The notes under the pieces: model-generated
Seen by the model: only the letters and a program-made list of their open reading frames with translations
Told to the model about the DNA's origin: nothing
Database searches by the model: none
Origin: Luteibacter sp.
GTDB taxonomy: Bacteria; Pseudomonadota; Gammaproteobacteria; Xanthomonadales; Rhodanobacteraceae
Reading direction: 5' to 3'
NCBI RefSeq assembly: GCF_009912395.1
Contig: NZ_WNDO01000016.1
Location: forward strand, 61,146-125,145
DNA: 64,000 nucleotides
Shown here: piece by piece, positions 26,758-35,251 of the stretch
How positions within the stretch are numbered: position 1 is the stretch's first letter
Layout: the number at the start of each line of letters is the position of its first letter
Program-made: the position numbers and the translations under genes

Positions 26758-28077
26758 TCACGCCAAGCCGAACACCTGTGCCACGAGCCAGAGGTTGGCC
26801 GCCGAGATCACGACGAAGAGGAACCAGGCGAACCACGACACCACGCGCGCGTTGGCGAAGCCATCCATGAGTTCACGATCGTCGGTGAAGCGAATGAGCG
26901 GATACATCGCGAACGGCAACTGGATACTGAGCACCACCTGGCTGGCGACGAGCAACTGCCCGATGGCCTTGTCGCCCAGCACGAGCACGCCGATGAAGGC
27001 CGGCACGATGGCGAGCCCACGGGTGATGAGACGGCGCTGCCAGCAGGGAATCTTCATCTGCAGGAAGCCGTCCATGATCACCTGCCCCGCGATCGTGCCG
27101 GTGAACGTGGAGCTTTGCCCGGAAGCGAACAGGCCGATCGCGAAAGCGGCGGCGGCCACCGTGGTACCCGCGATCGGTGCCAGCAATTCGTAGGCGTCGC
27201 CGATATCGGCCACGTCGGTGCGCCCGGTGCCGTGGAAGGCGCCTGCGGCCACGACGAGGATCGACGCGTTGATCAGCAGCGCCAGCCCCAGCGAGCAGAT
27301 CGTATCCACCCGGGTCAGGCGGATGGCCGCCAGCTTGCCGGCGTCGCCGGAAACGGCGCGGGTCTGCACCACCGACGAGTGCAGGTAGAGGTTGTGCGGC
27401 ATGATCGTGGCACCGAGGATGCCGATCGCCAAGTACAGGGGTTCCTTGGACGATATCGCGTGCAGCGACGGCACGAAGCCCGCGGCCACGGCACCCCAGT
27501 CCGGCCCGATCAGGAACAACTGCACCACGAAACAGATGCCGATGGTGCCCACCAGGCCGAGGACGATCGCCTCCACCCGCCGGAATCCCCTGCCCTGGAG
27601 GCCCAGCACCAGGAAGGTGTCGAGCGCCGTGAGGGCCACGCCCGTGGGCAGCGACACGCCGAACAGCAGCTTGAACGCCAGGGCGCTGCCCAGCACTTCG
27701 GCCAGGTCGCAGGAGATGATCGATATCTCCGCCAGCACCCACTGCATGCGGCCGATGGCCTTCGGATAGCGCTCGCTCGACAACCGGGCAAGATCCTTGC
27801 CCGTGGCGATGCCCAGTCGCGCGGCAAGACATTGCAGGACGATCGCGGCGAGGCTGGACAGCAGCACCACGAACAACAGGCGATAGCCGAAGCGTGAACC
27901 CGCCTCGATGTCGGTGGCCCAGTTGCCGGGGTCCATGTAACCGACGGACACGAGCAGGCCCGGGCCGGCGAAACGCAGGGCTTTCTTCCACCAGGGAAGA
28001 TCCGCCGGGATCACGATCGAGCCAGCGACTTCGGAAGGACAGAACGGCGCGGTGGCCGTCTTGGGCAAGGGGAACAT
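26758..28077 (-). CDS. mntH: Nramp-family Mn2+/divalent metal transporter MntH
   Basis: 439 residues from ATG 28077 (an ATG at 28101 would add 8). The metal-binding motif is DPGNWATD in helix 1 and the second is MPHNLYLHSSVVQTR in helix 6; both are canonical. About 11 helices. It imports Mn2+ or Fe2+ with protons at the inner membrane. No clear MntR or Fur box was seen in the 120 bases before the divergent CsbD gene. The N-terminus before the first helix (TAPFCPSEVAGSIVIPADLPWWKK) is typical of Nramp proteins. Confidence 0.93.
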   Translation of the reverse strand: MFPLPKTATAPFCPSEVAGSIVIPADLPWWKKALRFAGPGLLVSVGYMDPGNWATDIEAGSRFGYRLLFVVLLSSLAAIVLQCLAARLGIATGKDLARLSSERYPKAIGRMQWVLAEISIISCDLAEVLGSALAFKLLFGVSLPTGVALTALDTFLVLGLQGRGFRRVEAIVLGLVGTIGICFVVQLFLIGPDWGAVAAGFVPSLHAISSKEPLYLAIGILGATIMPHNLYLHSSVVQTRAVSGDAGKLAAIRLTRVDTICSLGLALLINASILVVAAGAFHGTGRTDVADIGDAYELLAPIAGTTVAAAAFAIGLFASGQSSTFTGTIAGQVIMDGFLQMKIPCWQRRLITRGLAIVPAFIGVLVLGDKAIGQLLVASQVVLSIQLPFAMYPLIRFTDDRELMDGFANARVVSWFAWFLFVVISAANLWLVAQVFGLA

Positions 28078-28197
28078 GGCGCCATCGTACCCAAGAACCA
28101 TGTCGTGTAGGCATCCACGGGCGCTTCACGGCCCGCTTATGCCCACACGGGATAAATCGTCCGTGCTGCGAACGACGCAGTGCCAGAGGATATTTCC

Positions 28198-28383
28198 GTG
28201 GACAAGAATCGCACCGAAGGCATGAAACACGAGATCAAGGGCGCCGTGAAGGAGGCTGCGGGCAAGATGACCGGCAACCACGCCAAGCAGGCAGCCGGCA
28301 ACATCGAAAAGAACGCCGGCAAGGTCCAGAAGGCTGTCGGCAAGGCCGCGGACGACGCGCGCAAGCACGACCGCCATCACTGA
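28198..28383 (+). CDS. CsbD-family stress protein
   Basis: 61 residues. A GTG start at 28198 with AGAGGA seven bases upstream is better than the in-frame ATG at 28180, which lacks a ribosome site. The CsbD pattern is clear: DKNRTEGMKHEIKGAVKEAAGKMTGN, then KQAAGNIEKNAGKVQKAVGKAADD. CsbD proteins are small, hydrophilic and stress-induced with unknown mechanism. It is monocistronic, closed by the hairpin at 28390-28415. Confidence 0.88.
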   Translation: MDKNRTEGMKHEIKGAVKEAAGKMTGNHAKQAAGNIEKNAGKVQKAVGKAADDARKHDRHH

Positions 28384-28389
28384 ACCTCC

Positions 28390-28415
28390 GCGCGGGCGCC
28401 TTCGGGCGCCCGCGC
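28390..28415 (+). terminator. GC hairpin with TTCG tetraloop after csbD
   Basis: CGCGGGCGCC (28391-28400) pairs exactly with GGCGCCCGCG (28405-28414), extended by G/C at 28390/28415, around TTCG. There is no T-run (CCTCTTG follows), so the element may attenuate rather than stop transcription. Confidence 0.6.
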
Positions 28416-28427
28416 CCTCTTGAACTC

Positions 28428-29436
28428 ATGCGCTTCCGCCACTGGCTCGACCTCACCCGCAAGTCCATACGCACGGCAACCGACGGTTTCAGCGACGACG
28501 AGCTGATGACCCGCGCTGCGGCGCTCTCCTTTTACTCCGCCCTCTCCTTCGCCCCGCTACTGGTGTTGCTGCTCTGGGTACTCGCCGCGTTGCGACCCTC
28601 GTGGCAAGGCCAGCTCGTGGACAGCCTCACCAGCGTCATCGGCCAGCAGGGCGCCGGCGCCGTCCGCCTGGTGATCGACAACGCCCAGAAACGCCCACGC
28701 CTGGGCAATGTCGTGGGCGTGATCGGGTTGTGCGTCACCCTGTTCAGCGCCTCGGCGGTGTTCGCGCAGCTGCAATCCACGCTCAACCGTGTCTGGAAGC
28801 TCCGGGCCAAGCCCGGCGAAGCCGTGGTCGGGTGGCTGAAGACCCGCGCACGCGCCTTCGGCCTGCTGGTGGGCGTCGCCTTCCTGCTGATCGTGTCCTT
28901 CGTGATCAGCGGACTCATCCAGGCCATGATCCCCAACGACACCCAGGCCTGGCAGATCGTCGAGGCCGTGATCTCATTCGCCGTTTTCGTGGTGGCCTTC
29001 GGCGCGATGTACCGCATCCTTCCCGACGCGGAAATCGCCTGGAAGGACGCGACACGGGGGGGGAATCCTCACCGCCGCGTTATTTACGGCGGGCAAGTAC
29101 GTGATCGGGATGTACATCGACCACGTGAGCGTCGGCGGCGCCTACGGACCGGCTGGTGCCATCGTGGTGCTGCTCACCTGGGTGTATTACGCCTCGATCA
29201 TCGTGCTGCTCGGCGCGGAACTTACCCGGGGCCTGGCTGTGGCCCGCGTCACGTACAACCACGCACCAGCGCGATCAGGATCAGCACGGGGATGGGCACG
29301 CCAAGAATCCAGAGCAACACATAACCAATGCCGCCCTTCTGCTTCGCCGGAACCGGGGCCTGTTCGTCGTTCATCGCCTTCCCTCCTCTCGTGGACTCGA
29401 CGACACGCTCCCAATCCCCATGTGGAACGTATGTGA
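28428..29436 (+). pseudogene. YihY/virulence factor BrkB family protein, frameshifted in a G8 run
   Basis: The frame from ATG 28428 is YihY-like for about 210 residues: LMTRAAALSFYSALSFAPLLVLLLWVLAAL and LQSTLNRVWKLRAKPGEAVVGWLKTRA. It derails at the run of eight G at 29056-29063. With seven G it continues as GGILTAALFTAGKYVIGMYIDHVSVGGAYGPAGAIVVLLTWVYYASIIVLLGAELTR, the expected C-terminus. The gene is therefore off by one base: a phase-variable tract, a mutation, or a sequencing error. The restored frame runs to 29436 and overlaps the antisense 41-residue gene, so its true end may be near 29260. Confidence 0.82.
29249..29374 (-). CDS. Small single-helix membrane protein, 41 residues
   Basis: ATG at 29374 is preceded by an excellent ribosome site (AGGAGGGAAGGCG). 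The product is NDEQAPVPAKQKGG, then a hydrophobic helix (IGYVLLWILGVPIPVLILIAL), then VRGCT. Similar GIPIPVL...RGCT mini-proteins are common in Xanthomonadales by memory. It overlaps, on the opposite strand, the far end of the frameshifted yihY. Function unknown. Confidence 0.65.
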   Translation of the reverse strand: MNDEQAPVPAKQKGGIGYVLLWILGVPIPVLILIALVRGCT

Positions 29437-29522
29437 CAGTGGCGACATGAGAATTTCGCAACAACACCGTCTTCGCGCTTCGTGCATTATCCGAAGCGGG
29501 AAACCGCAGCAAGGAACCTTCG

Positions 29523-30887
29523 ATGAATCGCCTCCGCCCCTGCCTTCTCGCCGTCGCACTCTGCGGCAGCATCGGCGCCGCGCATGCCGCCACCGTCATC
29601 CGTGGCGCCCGTGTCATCGACGGGACGGGTAGCCCGCCACGCAACGATGTCACCCTCGTCATCGACGGCGAGCGCATTTCCCTCATGGGCCAGGGCCTGC
29701 GCGCCAAGATGCCCGAGGGGACCCGGGTGATCGACTACTCCGGCAAGACCATCATCCCCGGGCTCGTCTCCGACCACTCGCACATCGGCTCCGTCGATGG
29801 CGTCAAAAGTGGGCTGCCCGCCCTGTACACCCGCGACAACGCGCTGCGCCAGCTTCGCCAGTGGCGGGCCTACGGCGTCACCACGGTGACGTCGCTGGGC
29901 GTGAACGACCCGGCGGTGTTCTATCCGCTGCGTGCCGATCTCCACGCGGGCAAGGCGGACGGTGCCGACCTGTTCGGTGCGGATCGCGGCATCGGCGTGC
30001 CCAACGGCGCACCGCCCGCGAAGATGATGAAGGTCGGCGCCAACCAGCTCGACCGCCCGTCCACGCCAGACGAGGCGCGGGCGGCCGTCGACGGCGCCGC
30101 CCAGCGCGGCACCGACCTGGTGAAAGTATGGGTCGACGACTTCAACGGCAGCCTCCCGGTGAAGATGAAGCCCGAGATCTGGCGCGCCGTCATCGACGAA
30201 GCGCATGCGAAGCACCTGCGTGTGGCGGCGCACATTTATTACCTTGACGATGCCAAGCGACTGGTGGACGACGGCGTCGATATCCTCGCGCATGGCGTCC
30301 GCGACCAGCCCGTGGACGCCGACTTCGTCGCCGCCATGAAGAAACACGGCACTTGGTACATCCCCACCCTCGATCTCAACAAGGCCGCCTACATCTACGC
30401 CCGCCACCCGGGGTGGATGGACCAGCCGTTCTTCCGTCACGCCGTGCAGCCGGACCTCGCACGTCAGTTCGCCGATGGCGCGTGGCTCGACAAGGTGCAG
30501 AACAACGGTTCCGCGAAGATCAACGAAGAAGCCCTGAAGACCAACCTCGCCAACGTCAAGGCGCTTTTCGACGCCGGCGTGAAGATCGGCTTCGGCACCG
30601 ATTCCGGCGCCATGCCGCTGCGCATTCCCGGTTTCGCCGAGCACCGCGAACTGGCCCTGCTCGTCGACGCGGGGCTGACGCCGCTGCAGGCGATCAACAT
30701 CGCCACCCAGCGCGCCGCCGAACTGCTCGGCCTCGACGATCGCGGCGTCCTCGCGCCCGGCAAGCGCGCCGACTTCGTGGTGCTCGACGCCGATCCCAGC
30801 CAGGACATCGAAGCGAGCACGAAGATCGATGCCGTCTGGCAACGCGGACGCCAGGTGGCCGCTGGCGTCGACAGCTTCGCCCCCTGA
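29523..30887 (+). CDS. Secreted amidohydrolase-family protein
   Basis: 454 residues with a signal peptide (MNRLRPCLLAVALCGSIGAAHA). The amidohydrolase metal site at strand 1 reads DHSH (in VSDHSHIGSVDG), further ligands are in AHIYYLD and DILAHG, and the catalytic Asp is in IGFGTDSGAMPLRI. RVIDGTG near the start and DFVVLDADPSQDI near the end frame the fold. It is probably periplasmic and may act on an imide, peptide or cyclic amide. It ends 5 bases before the hybrid kinase gene. Confidence 0.88.
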   Translation: MNRLRPCLLAVALCGSIGAAHAATVIRGARVIDGTGSPPRNDVTLVIDGERISLMGQGLRAKMPEGTRVIDYSGKTIIPGLVSDHSHIGSVDGVKSGLPALYTRDNALRQLRQWRAYGVTTVTSLGVNDPAVFYPLRADLHAGKADGADLFGADRGIGVPNGAPPAKMMKVGANQLDRPSTPDEARAAVDGAAQRGTDLVKVWVDDFNGSLPVKMKPEIWRAVIDEAHAKHLRVAAHIYYLDDAKRLVDDGVDILAHGVRDQPVDADFVAAMKKHGTWYIPTLDLNKAAYIYARHPGWMDQPFFRHAVQPDLARQFADGAWLDKVQNNGSAKINEEALKTNLANVKALFDAGVKIGFGTDSGAMPLRIPGFAEHRELALLVDAGLTPLQAINIATQRAAELLGLDDRGVLAPGKRADFVVLDADPSQDIEASTKIDAVWQRGRQVAAGVDSFAP

Positions 30888-30892
30888 CGCTC

Positions 30893-32905
30893 ATGCACCG
30901 CCCTGCCGATCCCTTCGACTTCCTTCCCGCCGACTCGATCGCCGCCGACGAGGTACGCGCGTTCGACTGGCACGGGGTGCCCCTGGGGCCACCGGAAGGC
31001 TGGCCTCCCGCGCTGCGCGCCATGCTCTCCACGGTTTTCCATACGCTGCGCCCGATGTTCGTCGCGGCGGGTACCGGCCGCACCCTGCTCTTCAACGACA
31101 GCTTCCGACCGATGCTCGGGCCGCGCCTGTCCAGCGCCTCGGGCAAGACGATCACCGATCTCTGGATCGATGCGCACCCCGACACCGCCGTGCATGTGGA
31201 GCGCGCGTTCGCCGGGCAAAGTTCGGTACATCGGGACATGCCGCTGCGGATGAATCGCCACGGCTTCGCGGAGGAAACCTGGTGGACCATCTCCTACATG
31301 CCGCTGCGTGACCAACACGGCACCATCATCGGCATCAACGGCTTCGCGCACGAAACCACCCGCGCCGTGCGCTCGTCGCTCGCGCTGCGCGAACTCAACA
31401 TGTCGCTGGAGCGCGAGGTCGATATCCGCACCCGCGAACGCGACCAGATCTGGGGCATCTCGCGCGACCTTTACGTCATCACCACGCGCGACGGCCACTA
31501 CCGCAACGCGAACCCCGCCTGGCGCGAACTCGGCTACGACGTCAGCGAACTGGTGGGACTCGCCTTCGACGAACTCGTCCATCCCGACGACGTGGATCGC
31601 GCGCGCGATGCCATCACCCAGTTGTTCGATGGCGAAGTGGTGGTGGATCTGGAGCTTCGCGTCCGCACGAAGGACGACACGTATCGCTGGTTCGCCTGGA
31701 CCTGCGTGCCCGATGGCGAGGTGGTCTATTGCATGGGCCGCGACACCCAGCGCCGCCGCGACATGGAAGACCAGTTGCGCCATGCGCAGAAGCTTGAAGC
31801 GCTGGGCCGTCTCACCGGTGGCATCGCGCACGATTTCAACAATATCCTCGGCGGCATCGGCGGCGCGATCGAAGTGGTCGGCGACCGCCTGGAAGCCGGG
31901 TGGATCGATGGCACGCGTCGCCTGCTCGACGCCGCCGGCGGCGCGGTAAAGCGTGCTGCGGGACTGACCCATCGATTGCTCGCCTACTCGCGCCAGCAGG
32001 CGCTGTCGCTATCGGACGTGGACGCCAATGCGCTCGTCCGCGGTCTCGACCTGCTCCTGCGTCCACTGCTCGGCGAACGCCTCTCGCTCAACCTGCGCAT
32101 GCAAACGGACCTGTGGCGCACGCTGTCCGACGCCAGCCAGCTCGAAAGCGCCGTACTGAACCTCGCCATCAACGCCCGTGACGCCATGCCTGGCGGCGGC
32201 ACGCTCACGATCCACACGCGTAACGCGCCGCACAGCGATATCGGCACGGGCCCCGCCGACCACGTAGTCATCGCCGTGACCGACACCGGCACCGGCATGT
32301 CGCGCTCCGTGATCGAAAAGGCCTTCGATCCCTTCTTCACCACCAAGGCCATCGGCCAGGGCACCGGACTGGGGCTGTCCATGGTGGACGGTTTCGCCCG
32401 GCAGACCGGTGGCCGCGCCATCATCGAGTCCAAGCCCGGCGAAGGTACGACCGTCAGCCTCTGGCTGCCGCGCCATCGTGGCGAGGGCGAATCGGCCCAT
32501 GCGCACGTGACCAAAACCACGCGACGCGGACAGGGCCAGCACGTGCTGCTGGTCGAAGACGAGCACATGCTGCGCTCGCTGTCGCGGGAGGTGCTGGAGG
32601 ACGCGGGCTATCGCGTGACCGACTGCGGCGAAGGCAACGACGCCCTGGCGCTGGTCCGTGGCGGCACGCCGCCGGATATCCTGGTCACCGATATCGGTCT
32701 GCCCGGCATGGACGGCCGCCAGCTCGCCCTCGCCTCGCGAGAAACCTTCCCCGACCTTCCGGTGCTGTTCGTCACCGGCTACGCCTGGGAGGTGTTCGCG
32801 GATTCGCCGCGGCTACCCGATCGCGCCGCCCTGCTGGCCAAGCCCTTCTCCGTGCATGCCCTGGTGGAGGCCGTCGCCGACCTGCTCGACGCGACGACGC
32901 ACTGA
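30893..32905 (+). CDS. PAS-domain hybrid sensor histidine kinase
   Basis: 670 residues with no membrane helix, so cytoplasmic. Two PAS-like regions (about 20-170, and 195-300 with GHYRNANPAWRELGYDVSELVGLAF). The dimerisation/phosphoacceptor is GGIAHDFNNIL with His313, and the ATPase domain has NLAINARDAM, DTGTGM and GLGLSMVDGFARQ. A receiver at 555-670 carries Asp600 (VTDIGLPG). It follows the amidohydrolase after 5 bases, so the two may be co-transcribed, but no partner regulator lies nearby. Confidence 0.92.
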   Translation: MHRPADPFDFLPADSIAADEVRAFDWHGVPLGPPEGWPPALRAMLSTVFHTLRPMFVAAGTGRTLLFNDSFRPMLGPRLSSASGKTITDLWIDAHPDTAVHVERAFAGQSSVHRDMPLRMNRHGFAEETWWTISYMPLRDQHGTIIGINGFAHETTRAVRSSLALRELNMSLEREVDIRTRERDQIWGISRDLYVITTRDGHYRNANPAWRELGYDVSELVGLAFDELVHPDDVDRARDAITQLFDGEVVVDLELRVRTKDDTYRWFAWTCVPDGEVVYCMGRDTQRRRDMEDQLRHAQKLEALGRLTGGIAHDFNNILGGIGGAIEVVGDRLEAGWIDGTRRLLDAAGGAVKRAAGLTHRLLAYSRQQALSLSDVDANALVRGLDLLLRPLLGERLSLNLRMQTDLWRTLSDASQLESAVLNLAINARDAMPGGGTLTIHTRNAPHSDIGTGPADHVVIAVTDTGTGMSRSVIEKAFDPFFTTKAIGQGTGLGLSMVDGFARQTGGRAIIESKPGEGTTVSLWLPRHRGEGESAHAHVTKTTRRGQGQHVLLVEDEHMLRSLSREVLEDAGYRVTDCGEGNDALALVRGGTPPDILVTDIGLPGMDGRQLALASRETFPDLPVLFVTGYAWEVFADSPRLPDRAALLAKPFSVHALVEAVADLLDATTH

Positions 32906-32968
32906 CGCCACGCATCCATCGCGTTGACGCCTGTCGCAGAGACTGGCCCCATGGTGACGGAGCCTGCG

Positions 32969-33124
32969 ATGAACCGAACGCGCTACTACGCCCTGATCGC
33001 GTTGATCGCCGCGCTGCTGGTGATCTTCGTCGTGGGCGCGATCCACAAGGGCGGCCCGGCCGGCGACGAGCCGGACGACGGTAGCCGCGCGCCCTCGGGG
33101 CACGCGGCAGACAGGCACGGTTGA
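32969..33124 (+). CDS. Small single-helix membrane protein, 51 residues
   Basis: From ATG 32969 (GGAG eight bases upstream; an in-frame ATG at 32951 adds six residues) the product is NRTRYYALIALIAALLVIFVVGAIHKGG, a single N-terminal helix, followed by an acidic hydrophilic tail (GDEPDDGSRAPSGHAADRHG). It could sit in the inner membrane with the tail in the periplasm. No family is recognised. It follows the hybrid kinase by 63 bases. Confidence 0.55.
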   Translation: MNRTRYYALIALIAALLVIFVVGAIHKGGPAGDEPDDGSRAPSGHAADRHG

Positions 33125-33137
33125 CGGCGAGAAGACC

Positions 33138-33308
33138 CTAGGCGGGCTCGGCCTCTTCGTGTCGCTCGGCTTCCACGACGCTCGCCCGCCGCATGGCGAC
33201 GAGGAAATCGGTGCCGTAGCGCATCACAAAGGGCGCCACGTTGCCTGGCATGAAGCCTTCGGGCAGTGCCGAAGGCGTGGAATCGGTCCGCGCTTCCCGT
33301 GAGCTCAT
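33138..33308 (-). CDS. Hypothetical protein of 56 residues
   Basis: ATG at 33308 has GGGAG eight bases upstream on the minus strand, and the TAG is at 33138. The product is SSREARTDSTPSALPEGFMP, then GNVAPFVMRYGTDFLVAMRRASVVEAERHEEAEPA. It has one amphipathic helix and an acidic end. It is convergent with the 51-residue membrane protein gene. No family recognised. Confidence 0.5.
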   Translation of the reverse strand: MSSREARTDSTPSALPEGFMPGNVAPFVMRYGTDFLVAMRRASVVEAERHEEAEPA

Positions 33309-33586
33309 GCGACAAGCTCCCGGTGCGAGGTGGAACGACGGACGTTGATCGAGCGGAACAGCATAAATCGACGAACCATGGTCTTGAAGGCCCCCTTTCG
33401 GTATTCCCCCAGCCCTCCTTACTAAGCGAAAAATCCGCCTGCGTCAATCTGCCCACGGCACGATCGAGACGCAGGAAGGCCTTTCGGCATGCGGCATTTG
33501 GGCGCATGGACCTGATTTTGCCGAATCGCAAAATAGCGCGGCACTAAAATGGATCCAGCGCGGCACCCCGCGCGGGAGGTTCCACC

Positions 33587-34291
33587 GTGTCTTACGCCCC
33601 ACTCGCCTGCGTATCCCCTGTCGCCCAGCGACGGCCCAACGCCTGCTGCAACGCATCCTGCCGCCACGCTAGCGCCTGCGAGGCCACGCGGGGTGGTGAC
33701 GAGCGCCTGCTGGACATGCGCAGCGTGGTCGAGCGCGTAGGCCCCTTCTCCGAAGGCGATCGACTGGTGCAGCCGGGCGCACCCCATCGGGCGGCCTTCA
33801 CCGTGCTGACCGGGTTCGCCAAGACGGTCGGCGACGGTCGCGTGCTCGCCTTCCACCTGCCGGGTGAGCTGTTCGCCCTGGATATCGCACGCTCGCATAC
33901 GCACGACGTCTCCGTCGTGGCCGTGGGCAAGACCTGGTTCTGCCGCTTTCCGAAAGACGCCACGGACGACCTCGGCGACACCAACACGGATATCGCACAG
34001 CACCTGCGCCACCTGCGACGTCGCGAACGCCAGGTGTCGTCGCGCTCCGGCGACGGCAGCGCGTTGCAACGCGTCGCCGGATTGCTTGCCGATCTACTGC
34101 GACGTCGTCGGGCCATCGAGGGCCCCGGTCAGTTCGTTCCGCTGCCGATGTCGCGAGAGGACATCGGCTCGTACCTCGGCATGAGCACGGCCACCGTCAC
34201 CCGCATGCTCGCCAGGCTTCGCGACAGCGAGGCGATCGCCATCCGCGCCGATGGCGTGGACGTGCTGAACGAAGGCGCGCTGCTCGCCTGA
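33587..34291 (+). CDS. FNR-like Crp-family regulator with candidate Fe-S cysteines
   Basis: 234 residues from GTG 33587 with GGGAGG eight bases upstream. The N-terminus has Cys20, 21, 25 and 31 (CC-X3-C-X5-C), and Cys119 lies in KTWFCRFPKDATDDL at the position of the fourth FNR ligand (E. coli FNR Cys122 in a CEIPFETLDDL context). The cNMP-like barrel spans 50-130, and the C-terminal helix-turn-helix reads SREDIGSYLGMSTATVTRMLARLRDS. It is probably an oxygen or NO-responsive activator. Target genes cannot be told; no TTGAT-N4-ATCAA box was seen nearby. Confidence 0.88.
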   Translation: MSYAPLACVSPVAQRRPNACCNASCRHASACEATRGGDERLLDMRSVVERVGPFSEGDRLVQPGAPHRAAFTVLTGFAKTVGDGRVLAFHLPGELFALDIARSHTHDVSVVAVGKTWFCRFPKDATDDLGDTNTDIAQHLRHLRRRERQVSSRSGDGSALQRVAGLLADLLRRRRAIEGPGQFVPLPMSREDIGSYLGMSTATVTRMLARLRDSEAIAIRADGVDVLNEGALLA

Positions 34292-34295
34292 GCGA

Positions 34296-34529
34296 TCAGC
34301 GCGGCTTGCGCAGCGGATCCAGCAGGCGCCGCAACCCGTTGTGGTCGAGCTCGAGCATCAAGGCCAGCAACCGGCCCAGTTCGCCCGGCGGAAATCCCTC
34401 GCGGGCAAACCACGCCAGGTAATTGCCCGGAAGATCGGCGATGGCCTTGCCCTTGAATTTGCCGAACGGCATGGTCGCCGTGGCGAGGCGGGAAAGGTCC
34501 TGGCGGAAGCGTTCTTCGTCGTCGGTCAT
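34296..34529 (-). CDS. DUF3820 family protein
   Basis: 77 residues. The core MPFGKFKGKAIADLPGNYLAWFAREGFPPGELGRLLALMLELD is the DUF3820 signature, with the conserved GKFKG and the Trp. This family includes a putative quorum-sensing-regulated virulence factor in Pseudomonas. It is probably cytoplasmic; function not established. It is convergent with the FNR-like gene (4 bases) and 22 bases downstream of the next minus-strand small gene. Confidence 0.82.
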   Translation of the reverse strand: MTDDEERFRQDLSRLATATMPFGKFKGKAIADLPGNYLAWFAREGFPPGELGRLLALMLELDHNGLRRLLDPLRKPR

Positions 34530-34551
34530 CCGACGATGATAGCGACTGGCA

Positions 34552-34788
34552 TCATGTCTCGCCCGGGTCGAACCCCTCGCGCTCTTTCATCAGGGCACGC
34601 GCCGCTGCAATACCCATGCGCAAGCCCTCGGCGCAGGCATCCTCTTCGTTCTCGTGCAACGTGGTGCAGAGTTTTTCCTTCAGTTCGTCGCCGTCTTCGC
34701 TGATCACGTACTTGCCCCGCCAACGGCCGGGCTTGGCGACGTAACAACTTCCTTCGACATCGAAATAACCAATCTTTCGGTGGGTCAT
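34552..34788 (-). CDS. Hypothetical protein, 78 residues
   Basis: A soluble acidic protein, THRKIGYFDVEGSCYVAKPGR with a short beta-rich start, then a helical part (LKEKLCTTLHENEEDACAEGLRMGIAAARALMKEREG). I recognise no family. It sits in a series of three small minus-strand genes (34296-35097). Likely real by position, lack of overlap and coherent amino-acid composition. Confidence 0.65.
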   Translation of the reverse strand: MTHRKIGYFDVEGSCYVAKPGRWRGKYVISEDGDELKEKLCTTLHENEEDACAEGLRMGIAAARALMKEREGFDPGET

Positions 34789-34851
34789 GAGTGGCGATTG
34801 CCTCCTGTCACGACCATCTTCGGATATCGCGGATCAACAAGATGTGGAGTC

Positions 34852-35097
34852 TTAAGACAGCCCTGAGACGGGACGCTTCGCATTGGATTCGAACTCGCGC
34901 CAGACACCGTCCGCGCCTTCCACGGAAACCAGCACCTGCACGTTGTTCTGCGCGCCGATCAGCTTGGACTGCTGCACGGCAAAGGCGATGGCGGCGACGC
35001 GCGTATCGAAGTTTTCCGTCGGCACGCCGTTCACCTGCACGTGCCAGAGGCCCGCGAGATCGGGATGGAACGGAATGTCGTAGATGACCAGGGCCAT
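34852..35097 (-). CDS. Small protein, possibly DUF2188-like
   Basis: 81 residues from ATG 35097. GLWHVQVNGVPTENFDTRVAAIAFAVQQSKLIGAQNN resembles the beta-alpha arrangement of DUF2188-type small proteins (Trp near a strand, then an AA-rich helix). The assignment is weak. Longer readings to 35430 lack family resemblance. It is the first of three small genes on this strand. Confidence 0.6.
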   Translation of the reverse strand: MALVIYDIPFHPDLAGLWHVQVNGVPTENFDTRVAAIAFAVQQSKLIGAQNNVQVLVSVEGADGVWREFESNAKRPVSGLS

Positions 35098-35251
35098 GGA
35101 ACGATGGATAACCTCTGGGCGGGCTCGCCGACGGGCCCAGAGGATGGGTGTCACGGCCGCGACGTCGGAGCAGGAAGGGTATCCCCTCGCCCGCTCCGCG
35201 ACAATGAAAGACGATCGCGACGAAACATTCACATGAGCATCACGAGAACGC

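Noticed and set aside
26350..27897. 515-codon plus-strand frame antisense to mntH
   Set aside because: mntH has intact Nramp motifs on the other strand; the plus-strand reading is His/Arg/Gln-rich with no domain.
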